DNA of 29,396 nucleotides, taken from the NCBI GenBank assembly GCA_964529265.1, contig CAZGVW010000264.1:1-29396 (forward strand), given 5' to 3'. Shown one piece after another: positions 1-6,978 of this stretch (position 1 is its first letter; each line of letters opens with the position of its first letter). The stretch is from CAZGVW01 sp964529265. Its GTDB lineage: Bacteria; Planctomycetota; Phycisphaerae; Phycisphaerales; UBA1924. The position numbers were made by a program, and so were the translations under genes. The notes below the pieces were generated by a model, which had not been told where the DNA came from, did no database searches, and was given only the letters and a program-made list of their open reading frames with translations.

Positions 1-879
1 ATTCAGCCTGCCGCGGGAGATGCGGGCGGCGCGCTCGGCGCGGCGCTCTTCGCGTGGCACCAGTTGCTGGATCGGCCGCGGGCATCGTCCCGCACCGACC
101 ATCAGAAGGGGAGCCTGCTCGGTCCCGCGTTCAGTTCCAGCGACATCCGCCGCTGGCTGGATGACAACCGCGTACATTACCTCCGCGCGGATGACGAACC
201 GGCGCTGCTCGCGCAGGTCGTCGACTTGCTGGTCGCCGGGAAGATCGTCGGGTGGTTCCAGGGCCGGATGGAATTCGGCCCGCGCGCGCTCGGCGCCCGG
301 AGCATTCTCGGGGATCCCCGTTCATCGCGGATGCAGGCCACGATGAACCTGAAGATCAAATTCCGTGAAAGCTTTCGGCCGTTCGCGCCGTGTGTCCTGC
401 AGGAAGAGGCGTACCGGTGGTTCGATCTCGATCCGGATCAGGAGAGCCCGTACATGCTGCTGGTCGCCCCGGTGCGCGAGCAGCACCGGGTCGAGGTCTC
501 GCGCGAGGATCGCGCGGTCATGGCGTCCGATCCGGATCTCAGGAATCGCGTCAACATCGCGCGCTCGACGATTCCGGCTGTCACCCACGTGGACTACAGC
601 GCACGGATCCAGACCGTGGACGAGACGCGCAATCCCCGGCTGGCCGGGCTGCTGAGGGCGTTCAATCGGCGGACCGGGTGTCCGGTGCTCGTGAACACCA
701 GTTTCAACGTGCGCGGCGAGCCGATTGTGTGCACGCCGCAGGACGCGTATCGCTGTTTCATGGCGACGGAGATGGACGCGCTGGTGCTCGAGGATGTCAT
801 TGTGTTGAAGCAGGACGTGGAAGGCATGCTCGACGCCGCGGCACGCGAGCGTCACCTGGCGCAGTTCCAGTTGGACTAG
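1..879 (+). CDS. Carbamoyltransferase, NodU/TobZ/CmcH family (5' end cut by window)
   Basis: The reading frame is open from base 1, so the gene starts upstream and only the last 292 residues are seen. These enzymes use carbamoyl phosphate and ATP to O-carbamoylate sugars or antibiotics. The fragment opens with the end of the Kae1-like domain: a GDAGGALGAAL motif whose Asp (bases 19-21) is the expected metal ligand. The YrdC-like C-terminal domain follows, with GRMEFGPRALGARSIL, FRPFAPCVL and PVLVNTSFNVRGEP, all close to family consensus, so this copy looks active. The stop at 879 is followed after 18 nt by the SxtJ-like gene and then a DUF5989-like gene, a trio I recognise from other polysaccharide and natural-product loci. 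Family assignment is firm; the sugar substrate is unknown. Confidence 0.93.
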   Translation: MQPAAGDAGGALGAALFAWHQLLDRPRASSRTDHQKGSLLGPAFSSSDIRRWLDDNRVHYLRADDEPALLAQVVDLLVAGKIVGWFQGRMEFGPRALGARSILGDPRSSRMQATMNLKIKFRESFRPFAPCVLQEEAYRWFDLDPDQESPYMLLVAPVREQHRVEVSREDRAVMASDPDLRNRVNIARSTIPAVTHVDYSARIQTVDETRNPRLAGLLRAFNRRTGCPVLVNTSFNVRGEPIVCTPQDAYRCFMATEMDALVLEDVIVLKQDVEGMLDAAARERHLAQFQLD

Positions 880-897
880 GTGAGTTCGGAGGATCCC

Positions 898-1305
898 ATG
901 CAGTGGCACGACGTCACGCGGAAGCCGGACGAGAAGGTGCTCCGGCAGTTCGGCGGCCTGTGTCTGGCCATTGGCCTCGGCGTCACGGCGTGGCGAGTGT
1001 CGCGAGGCGCGATCGACTGGAGCACGTACGCCTTTGGCGTCCTGGCTGTCGCAGGCGCGATGGGCATCGCGTGGCCGGCGGCCATCCGCTGGCTCTACTC
1101 CGGGTGGATGGTCGCGGTGTTTCCGATCGGCTGGACGATCTCCCGGTTGATCATCATGCTCATGTTCTTCGCGCTGTTCACGCCTGTCGCGCTGGTGTTT
1201 CGGCTGCTTGGGCGCGATGCGCTGCGGCGCCGCCGCCCGAGCGCGGGTTCCCTGTGGCTCGCGAGGCGTCAGCCGCGGCCGGAAGCGTACCTGAGGCAGT
1301 CCTGA
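898..1305 (+). CDS. SxtJ-like small integral membrane protein
   Basis: A 135-residue protein with three to four hydrophobic segments: about residues 18-35, 40-62 and a long stretch 66-104. It ends in a basic Arg-rich tail. Size, topology and position directly after a carbamoyltransferase match the SxtJ family, named from the saxitoxin cluster; its biochemical role is not established. A GTG at 880 would add six residues, but ATG 898 has a clear GGAGG at 888-892 with 5-nt spacing and is preferred. It lies between the carbamoyltransferase and the DUF5989-like gene in one operon, so a membrane-anchoring or partner role in carbamoylation is a reasonable inference. No catalytic motif is visible. 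Confidence 0.8.
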   Translation: MQWHDVTRKPDEKVLRQFGGLCLAIGLGVTAWRVSRGAIDWSTYAFGVLAVAGAMGIAWPAAIRWLYSGWMVAVFPIGWTISRLIIMLMFFALFTPVALVFRLLGRDALRRRRPSAGSLWLARRQPRPEAYLRQS

Positions 1306-1315
1306 CGGAGCTCCC

Positions 1316-1501
1316 ATGACCAACTTCGAACAGATCGCCAAGACCGAGAAGCCCGTCGGCATCGTCCGCGAGTTCTGGCACTTCCTGGCGGAGAGCAAGA
1401 AATGGTGGCTGTTGCCCATCATCGTCGTCCTGCTCGCCTTCGGAGTGCTGGTGTTTCTCTCGGGCGGCGCGGCGGCGCCGTTCATCTACACGTTGTTCTG
1501 A
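1316..1501 (+). CDS. DUF5989-like single-pass membrane peptide
   Basis: A 61-residue protein with a charged N-terminal half (residues 1-31), a WWLLP entry motif and one strongly hydrophobic helix at about residues 33-50, ending in a short FIYTLF tail. GGAG at 1307-1310 lies 5 nt before the ATG, and the gene starts 10 nt after the SxtJ-like gene. Small proteins of this form are repeatedly found beside SxtJ and carbamoyltransferase genes. Function is unknown; the constant company suggests a membrane complex with the two upstream products. The family match is by eye from sequence pattern and context. Confidence 0.75.
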   Translation: MTNFEQIAKTEKPVGIVREFWHFLAESKKWWLLPIIVVLLAFGVLVFLSGGAAAPFIYTLF

Positions 1502-1507
1502 GGCGGC

Positions 1508-2743
1508 ATGCCCCGTGCGGCGCGCATGCGCCCGGCTGAACTGGCGGTGCGTGGCTCCATTGATGCGTCGGCGCGGGCGGCGCCGGCCATACGCACGCGC
1601 GCGGTCGTGCTGACGGAACTGTTCCCGCCGGCGATTGGCGGGAGCGGAGAGCTGCTGGCGAACGTCTACAGCCGATTCGGCGACATCCCGGTGACGGTGC
1701 TCACCGGGGGAGCCGCCGATGCGGCGAGTGCGTCGGGGCTGTCGATCATTCGCGATGTCCGATGGGGCCCGCACTGGGGATTGCTGCATCCAGCCGGCTG
1801 CTGGACACACCTGGTGCGGACGCGCCGGCTCCTGCGAATCGCGAGACGCGCGCCGGCCGTCGTGCACTGCGGCCGCGTGATTCCAGAAGGGCTGGACGGC
1901 TATCTGGCAATGCGGTTCGGCGGGAGCGCCTACCTCTGCTGGGCGCACGGCGAAGAGCTCATGTACGCGCGGCATTCCCGAGAGATCGACCGGCTCATGC
2001 GCCTGGTCTTCCGGCATGCGGCGGCGATCATCGCCAACAGCCAGAGCACCGCGTCGCGCCTCGTCGATTTCGGCGTGCCGGCAGCGCGGGTGTCCGTCGC
2101 GCGGCCCGGGGTCGATGCGAGGCGGTTTGCACCCGCCGTGCCCAGCGCCGCCACTTTGCAGGCGCGCCTGGCCAGCCGCCACGAACTCGTGCTGCTCACC
2201 GTCGGCCGCCTGCAGCGGAGAAAAGGGCACGACCTGGTGCTGCAGACATTGGCGCAGCTCGGACCCGAATCACCGCCGGTACGCTATGTGATCGTCGGCG
2301 GCGGACCCGAGGAGGCGCGGCTGCGACAACTGTCCAGCGAGTTGGGCGTTGGGGATCGCGTCGTGTTCGTGGGAGAAGTCGCGGCTGCCGAACTCCCGCG
2401 CTATTACGCCGCCGCGGACCTGTTCGTGCATCCCAACCGAATCGAGCAGGGCGATTTCGAGGGCTTTGGCCTCGTCCTGCTGGAGGCGGCGGCCGCGGGT
2501 CTCCCGGTCATTGCCGGTGCGACGGGTGGCACGCCCGAAGCCGTGAAGAACGGAACGACGGGCGTGCTGGTTTCAGGCGTGTCAATCGAGGAGCTTCGCT
2601 CCGCCGTGCTCGAACTGGCCGGATCACCGGTGCGCCGCCGTGCGATGGGGGAAGCCGGTCGCGCCATGGTCCTGAACGAGTTCACCTGGGAACACGCCGC
2701 CGCCGCCGCGGCCGCCACGCACGTACGCGTCGCGTCCTCGTGA
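1508..2743 (+). CDS. GT4-family glycosyltransferase
   Basis: A 411-residue retaining GT-B glycosyltransferase, likely cytoplasmic and acting on a lipid-linked glycan. After a non-conserved N-terminal stretch of about 30 residues comes the first Rossmann strand and the acceptor-side loop FPPAIGGSGELL. The C-terminal nucleotide-sugar domain has VGRLQRRKGHDLVL and the E-x7-E signature EGFGLVLLE (Glu318 and Glu326), followed by AAAGLPVIAGATGGTPE. GAGG at 1500-1503 precedes the ATG by 4 nt, and the gene starts 6 nt after the DUF5989-like stop, so it belongs to the carbamoyltransferase operon. The real start could be downstream, nearer the conserved domain. Donor and linkage cannot be read from sequence. 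Confidence 0.9.
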   Translation: MPRAARMRPAELAVRGSIDASARAAPAIRTRAVVLTELFPPAIGGSGELLANVYSRFGDIPVTVLTGGAADAASASGLSIIRDVRWGPHWGLLHPAGCWTHLVRTRRLLRIARRAPAVVHCGRVIPEGLDGYLAMRFGGSAYLCWAHGEELMYARHSREIDRLMRLVFRHAAAIIANSQSTASRLVDFGVPAARVSVARPGVDARRFAPAVPSAATLQARLASRHELVLLTVGRLQRRKGHDLVLQTLAQLGPESPPVRYVIVGGGPEEARLRQLSSELGVGDRVVFVGEVAAAELPRYYAAADLFVHPNRIEQGDFEGFGLVLLEAAAAGLPVIAGATGGTPEAVKNGTTGVLVSGVSIEELRSAVLELAGSPVRRRAMGEAGRAMVLNEFTWEHAAAAAAATHVRVASS

Positions 2744-2755
2744 CGCGTCTCCGCG

Positions 2756-2780
2756 GTGCTCGTCAGCGGCTGATCAGCAC
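2756..2780. terminator. Interrupted palindrome between convergent genes, possible bidirectional terminator
   Basis: Left arm GTGCTCGTCAGC (2756-2767) pairs with GCTGATCAGCAC (2769-2780) at 10 of 12 positions. It overlaps the last codons of the minus-strand G8 gene and follows the plus-strand glycosyltransferase by 12 nt. There is no T-run on either side, so a classical intrinsic terminator is not proven. Confidence 0.35.
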
Positions 2781-5700
2781 ATCGGCAATCTGCCAGCTCT
2801 CCACCGCTTCTCGCGCCTGATCGGGGGCCATCACGAACCTGACCTGCACGAGGAGTCCGGCGAACGCGTCGAGGTTGACCATCACGGATTCGGTGGCGTC
2901 CGACGGCTGGACCACGGCGATGGTGGCCCACGTGATGCCGTCGGTGCTCACCTGTACTTGCGCGGATGAGCTCCCGCGCAACCGCGACTGGAACGACAAT
3001 CGGGCGGTGGTCGCCTGCGTCAAGTCGATGATCTCGTCGAGCGAGAGTGCCGCGATCTCACCCGCCATCGGCTCCATCGCCTGCACACGTCCGGGCAGCG
3101 TCTCTGCCTGCACGCGCGTGTCGGCAGGGCCAGGCGCCTGCCGGCGTGGGCCGCGCGCGACTGGCGGCGCGCCGCCGGCATGTGACGCGATGCCGTTGAT
3201 GGACGCCGGTGACTTGAACATGACGATCGACCCCGGCTCGTGACACTCCGTGCCAACCGTGGCCGTACTTGGTGTCCGCTGCAGCGTCACGTCGTCGAGC
3301 ATGATCCAGGACTCGACGCCGACGGTCGCCACGTAGAACGAGACCGTGGCGTTCGTCCAGGCCTCCGTCGTGAAGGTTCTCATCGTGTAGGGCGACGGCG
3401 CCTGGCCCGGCGCGAGCCAGAACGTGCAGACCGACAGGTCGGTGAAATCCAGATCGTGCAGCACGGCCGTCACCCGCTTTCGTACCGAGCTGCTGTTCCC
3501 CAATCGGAAATTCGCCGTGAGGATCTGGCCCGCCGCCATCGGTTGGCCGGTGGCTTGCAGCACGGCGCCGGCCGGGGTGGCCGCCGTCGGCCGGTGGAAG
3601 GCGAACGTCCCTGACATGACCTGCCAGACCATCTGCCCGAAGACCACCCACGACCCCGGCACGGGTCCCCAGAATCCACCGTCGAACACGAGATTGGCGC
3701 TCGCCGCGCCTCCCGGCGGCGCCGGCGCCGTCGGATCGACACAGTCCGTGCGCGCAGCCGACTGCGTCGGAGCTGCGTGAAGCGACACGTTATCCAACAG
3801 ATAGTAGCCGCCGTGGCTTCCGGTGCTCGCCGCATAGAACGCGATCGTGGCGCCCGGCCATGACTGCGTGGTGTGCATCTGCATCCGATAGGTGCGGAGC
3901 GGCGCGTGCGGCGCGAGCCAGAACGTGCAGACCGACAGATCGCTGAATTGCCCGTTGTGGAGGACGATGCTGATGCGTTTGCGGACGCTGCTGCTGTTGC
4001 CGAGATCGAACTGCGCCAGCATCGGTTCGTCGGATCCGAACGCCACGGATCGCGATTGGAACACCACCGCCTGATTGACCGCGCCGGCGGATGGCTCGGC
4101 CCTGTAGAAATGGAGGATGCCGCCGGCCACGGCCGACACGATGTCGCTGGGAGTCGGCGTCGAAAACAGCTGCCAATCGGTCAACCCATTGCTGAAATCG
4201 CCGTTCGTGACGAGGTTCGGGTTGGTCGGCGGTGGCGGCGCAGGCGGCGGTGTGCCGGTGATCGAGCAGACGATGCCGAGAATCTCCGGATGAGTGGTGG
4301 TATCGGTGCACGGCGCGAAGCCGCCATACAGAGGCTGGCTGGCTTGAACGCCGAAGTAGACGCGGAAGTCGTTTCCGGGCTGCCCCTGGTAGTCGTAGAC
4401 GAACACCTCGTACTTGTCGTGGGGTTGGTTGTTCGCTCGCGACAAGTCGTGTTTCATCTGGATCGTCACCATCGGCCGGCCCGGCCACGGCCGGATCGTG
4501 TTGCCGCGCAGAATGATCGTCACGCCTGACGGAGGGCGGTCCGCTCCTGTTCCTGGTGTGGCGGGCGTCTCGAACTGGAACGCGGGGTCGTGCGTGACGG
4601 CATCGATGTTCTCGAATCGCACGGTCCCGAGCGGATCGATCATGCCGGCCGTGATGCTGCCCGCGTGGATGCTTCCCCCGCGCACGGTCAGTTGCGCATC
4701 GCGGTAGTCGCCGCTCGTTACCGCGCTCGGCCACCAGATGATGCCGGCCGACGGATCGATCCGATAGACGAGCCCTTCGATGACCATCCGATTCGCCGGA
4801 TAGTTCCAGATGGCGGCTTCGTACGTGTGCCACACGCGGAAATCCTGAATCAGCGTTTCGCTCATCCCCCAGTTGACGTCGTAGCCATTGGTGCCGACGT
4901 GCCACACGGTCATGCCGTCGGCCGCGAGCCCATAGACCTCGTTGCCACGGAATTCAAGAAGGGGTTGATACTGCGGAATGACCTCCACGGTCTGCGCCGG
5001 ATCGGCCATGTCTGCGCCCCGCACGAGCGGGTTCCGCGCCGTGTACGGTCCAGCCTGCACGATGAACTTGAAGCCGGGACCGGACACGATCTGCTGGACG
5101 GTGTTGCGGCAACCGGTGGCCACGTTGTTGACCAATCGATTGTTGAATCCAGCCGCCCAAAAGCACTCGCCCGCCGACCCGGCTGTCGTGCCGTCTGCCG
5201 TACCAGGTTCGCTCAGGCGGGGGTTGACATGACCCCGGATGCTGGCGATGAAGTTCTCCTCGAAGAGATTCTCTGTTTCGGTGCCGTCTTCGATCGCGAT
5301 TCCCGATCCGGTGAGCTGAGATCCGCCGAATACCACGTTCTGGCGGACCAGTCCGAAATGGCTGCCATGCACGGCAATCGGCCATTTCAGGCTGTCGTTG
5401 ACGGCATTGCCGAGCAGGACGAACTGGTAGCCGGTGTTGGTCGGATTCGCAGGACCGCGCACGTGGTGGATGTGCACCGGATAGCGCCCGATGTGGTTGG
5501 TCGTCTGATCGAGCGCCACGGCGCGAGTCCGCCCCAGGTCCTGGAACTGGACATAGTGGATCCGGACGTCCGAGCGGCTCGTATACAGCGTATGACCGCG
5601 CGTGCCCGACGGGTTCTCGGAGCGGATGACCACATTCCTCGTGAGATTCGCAATGTGCGGCAACAGGCGGATGCCATTGGGCAGCACGGTTGGCGTCCCG

Positions 5701-6503
5701 TCGGCGTCTCGGGCGCCGCGATGGTCAAACGCCAGCGGCGATGACAGGGTCAGGGTCTGGCTGTTGCCGCTGATGGCCAGGATGGTCCGTTCTTCCATGT
5801 GCAGCGGATAGCTGGTATCGAACCAATGCTGCGTCGGTACCTGTCGCGTGTCCGGCACGAGAATGCGATCCCCGACATTCCAGCCGAACACAGGCTGCGC
5901 GACGGCCAGGGTGGTGTGTCCGGCTCGTGGTTCGACCGCGGTTCGCACGAACGTCGGCGCCTTTGGCGCCCCGTGCATCGTGACGATTCCATCAATGGAG
6001 AGCAGCCCCGTGCCGTATTGATCAGGGTCGATCCCGAGGTCGAGCGGCTTGTTCCTGATGAGGATTTCCGCGGTCACTGACGGGTGTACCGGGTTCGCTG
6101 GCGTTCCGATCTCCAGGCGCCCGCCCGGCAGAACCATCAGGGTGGCGACTTTCAGCCGCGTCGGCTGGGCCGTCGCAAACCGCAGGCTCGCGCCGGTTTC
6201 GATGCCAATGACATCCACGTCCCCGGCCATGGAGTCGAAGGTGACCGCGTGGGCGATGCTGACGATGTCGCCAGGCCCTGGGACGCGCGCCGGGATCCAC
6301 GTCGCGGGCGACGACCAGGCGCCTGCGGAGGCGCTGCGGATCGTCGGATTTGCGGCGAAGTGCGGGATGTGATCGTGCGGGGTGTGAATCTGCGCCCGTG
6401 CGTCGGACGGACGCATGACCATGAGCACCGAGCCGATCGCGAGTGCGATCCGGCAGCGGCGCAGAACTCCAGCTGTCAGATTGGTTTGTGATGGCAACAT
6501 CAT
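2763..6503 (-). CDS. Secreted G8-domain / parallel beta-helix protein with tandem C-terminal beta-sandwich modules
   Basis: A 1246-residue exported protein. Residues 1-37 form a signal peptide: Arg-rich start, hydrophobic IALAIGSVLMVM, and an ARA cleavage site before Gln38. Residues of about 45-170 resemble a G8 domain (SSPATWIPARVPGPGD with alternating strands). They are followed by right-handed beta-helix repeats to about 560, containing GRYPVHIHHV, close to the GRYP-hydrophobic-H-x-H motif of CEMIP/TMEM2/fibrocystin proteins. A Pro-rich linker near 750 leads to two homologous modules (about 763-908 and 938-1075), both with NSSSVRKR and DLSVCTFWLAP, resembling carbohydrate-binding jelly rolls. 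A last beta-sandwich ends at 1246. ATG 6503 (or 6500) is chosen over TTG 6545, which falls inside the promoter. Likely an extracellular polysaccharide-binding or -degrading protein; catalysis is not shown. Confidence 0.85.
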   Translation of the reverse strand: MMLPSQTNLTAGVLRRCRIALAIGSVLMVMRPSDARAQIHTPHDHIPHFAANPTIRSASAGAWSSPATWIPARVPGPGDIVSIAHAVTFDSMAGDVDVIGIETGASLRFATAQPTRLKVATLMVLPGGRLEIGTPANPVHPSVTAEILIRNKPLDLGIDPDQYGTGLLSIDGIVTMHGAPKAPTFVRTAVEPRAGHTTLAVAQPVFGWNVGDRILVPDTRQVPTQHWFDTSYPLHMEERTILAISGNSQTLTLSSPLAFDHRGARDADGTPTVLPNGIRLLPHIANLTRNVVIRSENPSGTRGHTLYTSRSDVRIHYVQFQDLGRTRAVALDQTTNHIGRYPVHIHHVRGPANPTNTGYQFVLLGNAVNDSLKWPIAVHGSHFGLVRQNVVFGGSQLTGSGIAIEDGTETENLFEENFIASIRGHVNPRLSEPGTADGTTAGSAGECFWAAGFNNRLVNNVATGCRNTVQQIVSGPGFKFIVQAGPYTARNPLVRGADMADPAQTVEVIPQYQPLLEFRGNEVYGLAADGMTVWHVGTNGYDVNWGMSETLIQDFRVWHTYEAAIWNYPANRMVIEGLVYRIDPSAGIIWWPSAVTSGDYRDAQLTVRGGSIHAGSITAGMIDPLGTVRFENIDAVTHDPAFQFETPATPGTGADRPPSGVTIILRGNTIRPWPGRPMVTIQMKHDLSRANNQPHDKYEVFVYDYQGQPGNDFRVYFGVQASQPLYGGFAPCTDTTTHPEILGIVCSITGTPPPAPPPPTNPNLVTNGDFSNGLTDWQLFSTPTPSDIVSAVAGGILHFYRAEPSAGAVNQAVVFQSRSVAFGSDEPMLAQFDLGNSSSVRKRISIVLHNGQFSDLSVCTFWLAPHAPLRTYRMQMHTTQSWPGATIAFYAASTGSHGGYYLLDNVSLHAAPTQSAARTDCVDPTAPAPPGGAASANLVFDGGFWGPVPGSWVVFGQMVWQVMSGTFAFHRPTAATPAGAVLQATGQPMAAGQILTANFRLGNSSSVRKRVTAVLHDLDFTDLSVCTFWLAPGQAPSPYTMRTFTTEAWTNATVSFYVATVGVESWIMLDDVTLQRTPSTATVGTECHEPGSIVMFKSPASINGIASHAGGAPPVARGPRRQAPGPADTRVQAETLPGRVQAMEPMAGEIAALSLDEIIDLTQATTARLSFQSRLRGSSSAQVQVSTDGITWATIAVVQPSDATESVMVNLDAFAGLLVQVRFVMAPDQAREAVESWQIADVLISR

Positions 6504-6535
6504 GGATTCGTCGGCACCTGTGGAACGCCCGTCGG

Positions 6536-6551
6536 CGCAACGCAAGTGCCA
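6536..6551 (-). promoter_or_regulatory. Sigma-54 (-24/-12) promoter of the G8-protein gene
   Basis: On the minus strand the site reads TGGCACTTGCGTTGCG. It matches TGGCAC-N5-TTGC exactly in both core blocks, with GG-N10-GC spacing. The predicted start of transcription near 6525 gives a leader of about 22 nt before ATG 6503. This supports that start codon and argues against TTG 6545. An inverted repeat (6585-6599) lies about 60-75 bp upstream of the predicted start, where an enhancer-binding protein could bind. Confidence 0.7.
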
Positions 6552-6584
6552 ACGGTTGCCGCGTCGTGCGGCGGTCGCAAGCTG

Positions 6585-6599
6585 CTGACTGCGAGTCAG
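6585..6599. promoter_or_regulatory. Inverted repeat, candidate operator
   Basis: CTGACT-GCG-AGTCAG is a perfect inverted repeat with 6-bp arms and a 3-bp centre. It lies about 60-75 bp upstream of the predicted sigma-54 start site for the G8 gene. Position and symmetry fit an activator-binding site, but no protein can be assigned. Confidence 0.35.
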
Positions 6600-6828
6600 T
6601 TAGCCGGCTGTGCGTGCGAGGCTTCAATTACGTCGCCGGCCGCGCCCGACAGATTCGACACACCACTGGCAGAACCGTCAGAGACCACGGACGGCCACAG
6701 CGTCAATGCTCTTAGCGTGGGAGGGATTCCGGGAGGGATCGGCTGACGAAGCGGGAGGGCGCACGGCACGCGCGAATTGCAGCGACCGTGTCGAGTGCGA
6801 AACGTATCACGCACGTTTGCGATGCACA

Positions 6829-6881
6829 AGCGTGAAGTTGCGTGCGGTGTGAAGATGTGTGCAGGTGTGAAGTGGTGTGCA
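6829..6881. repeat. Three imperfect tandem copies of a 17-18-bp unit
   Basis: The two best copies, GGTGTGAAGATGTGTGCA (6846-6863) and GGTGTGAAGTGGTGTGCA (6864-6881), agree at 16 of 18 bases. A diverged copy, GCGTGAAGTTGCGTGC, precedes them (6830-6845), and a partial one (GTTGTGTC) follows. They lie in the gene-free region more than 300 bp upstream of the G8 gene. They may be a small minisatellite or a set of direct-repeat protein-binding sites. Confidence 0.6.
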
Positions 6882-6948
6882 GTTGTGTCGTGACGATCGA
6901 ATCGCGATCGCTCGTGGTGGATGAGACGCTGCGACGCGAAGGAGCTGA

Positions 6949-6964
6949 GACGTCCGCGGACGTC
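6949..6964. promoter_or_regulatory. Perfect 16-bp palindrome just past the TIGR03087-type gene
   Basis: GACGTCCGCGGACGTC equals its own reverse complement. It lies 14 bp beyond the stop codon of the minus-strand transferase. It could fold as a 6-bp stem with a CGCG loop in the 3' untranslated RNA, acting as a terminator or stabiliser, or bind a dimeric regulator. There is no T-run after it. Confidence 0.4.
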
Positions 6965-6978
6965 GGGCCGGTCGCCGG

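Larger units (their letters stand above)
6552..6978. other. Gene-free region upstream of the G8 gene
   Basis: This stretch lies between the start of the G8 gene and the 3' end of the TIGR03087-type transferase, both on the minus strand. I see no convincing gene: frames here are short, and none has a ribosome site plus a recognisable product. It holds an inverted repeat at 6585-6599, tandem 17-18-bp repeats at 6829-6881 and a perfect palindrome at 6949-6964, each listed separately. It is most likely a regulatory upstream region plus the 3' end of the preceding unit. Confidence 0.6.

Noticed and set aside
322..1485. Long antisense open frame (387 codons) opposite the carbamoyltransferase and SxtJ-like genes
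   Set aside because: It mirrors the codon positions of real plus-strand genes; its product is Arg/His-rich and matches nothing. Such shadows are common at this GC content.
6504..6545. TTG 6545 as start of the G8 protein
   Set aside because: It would place the start inside the -24/-12 promoter and put 14 polar residues before the signal peptide.
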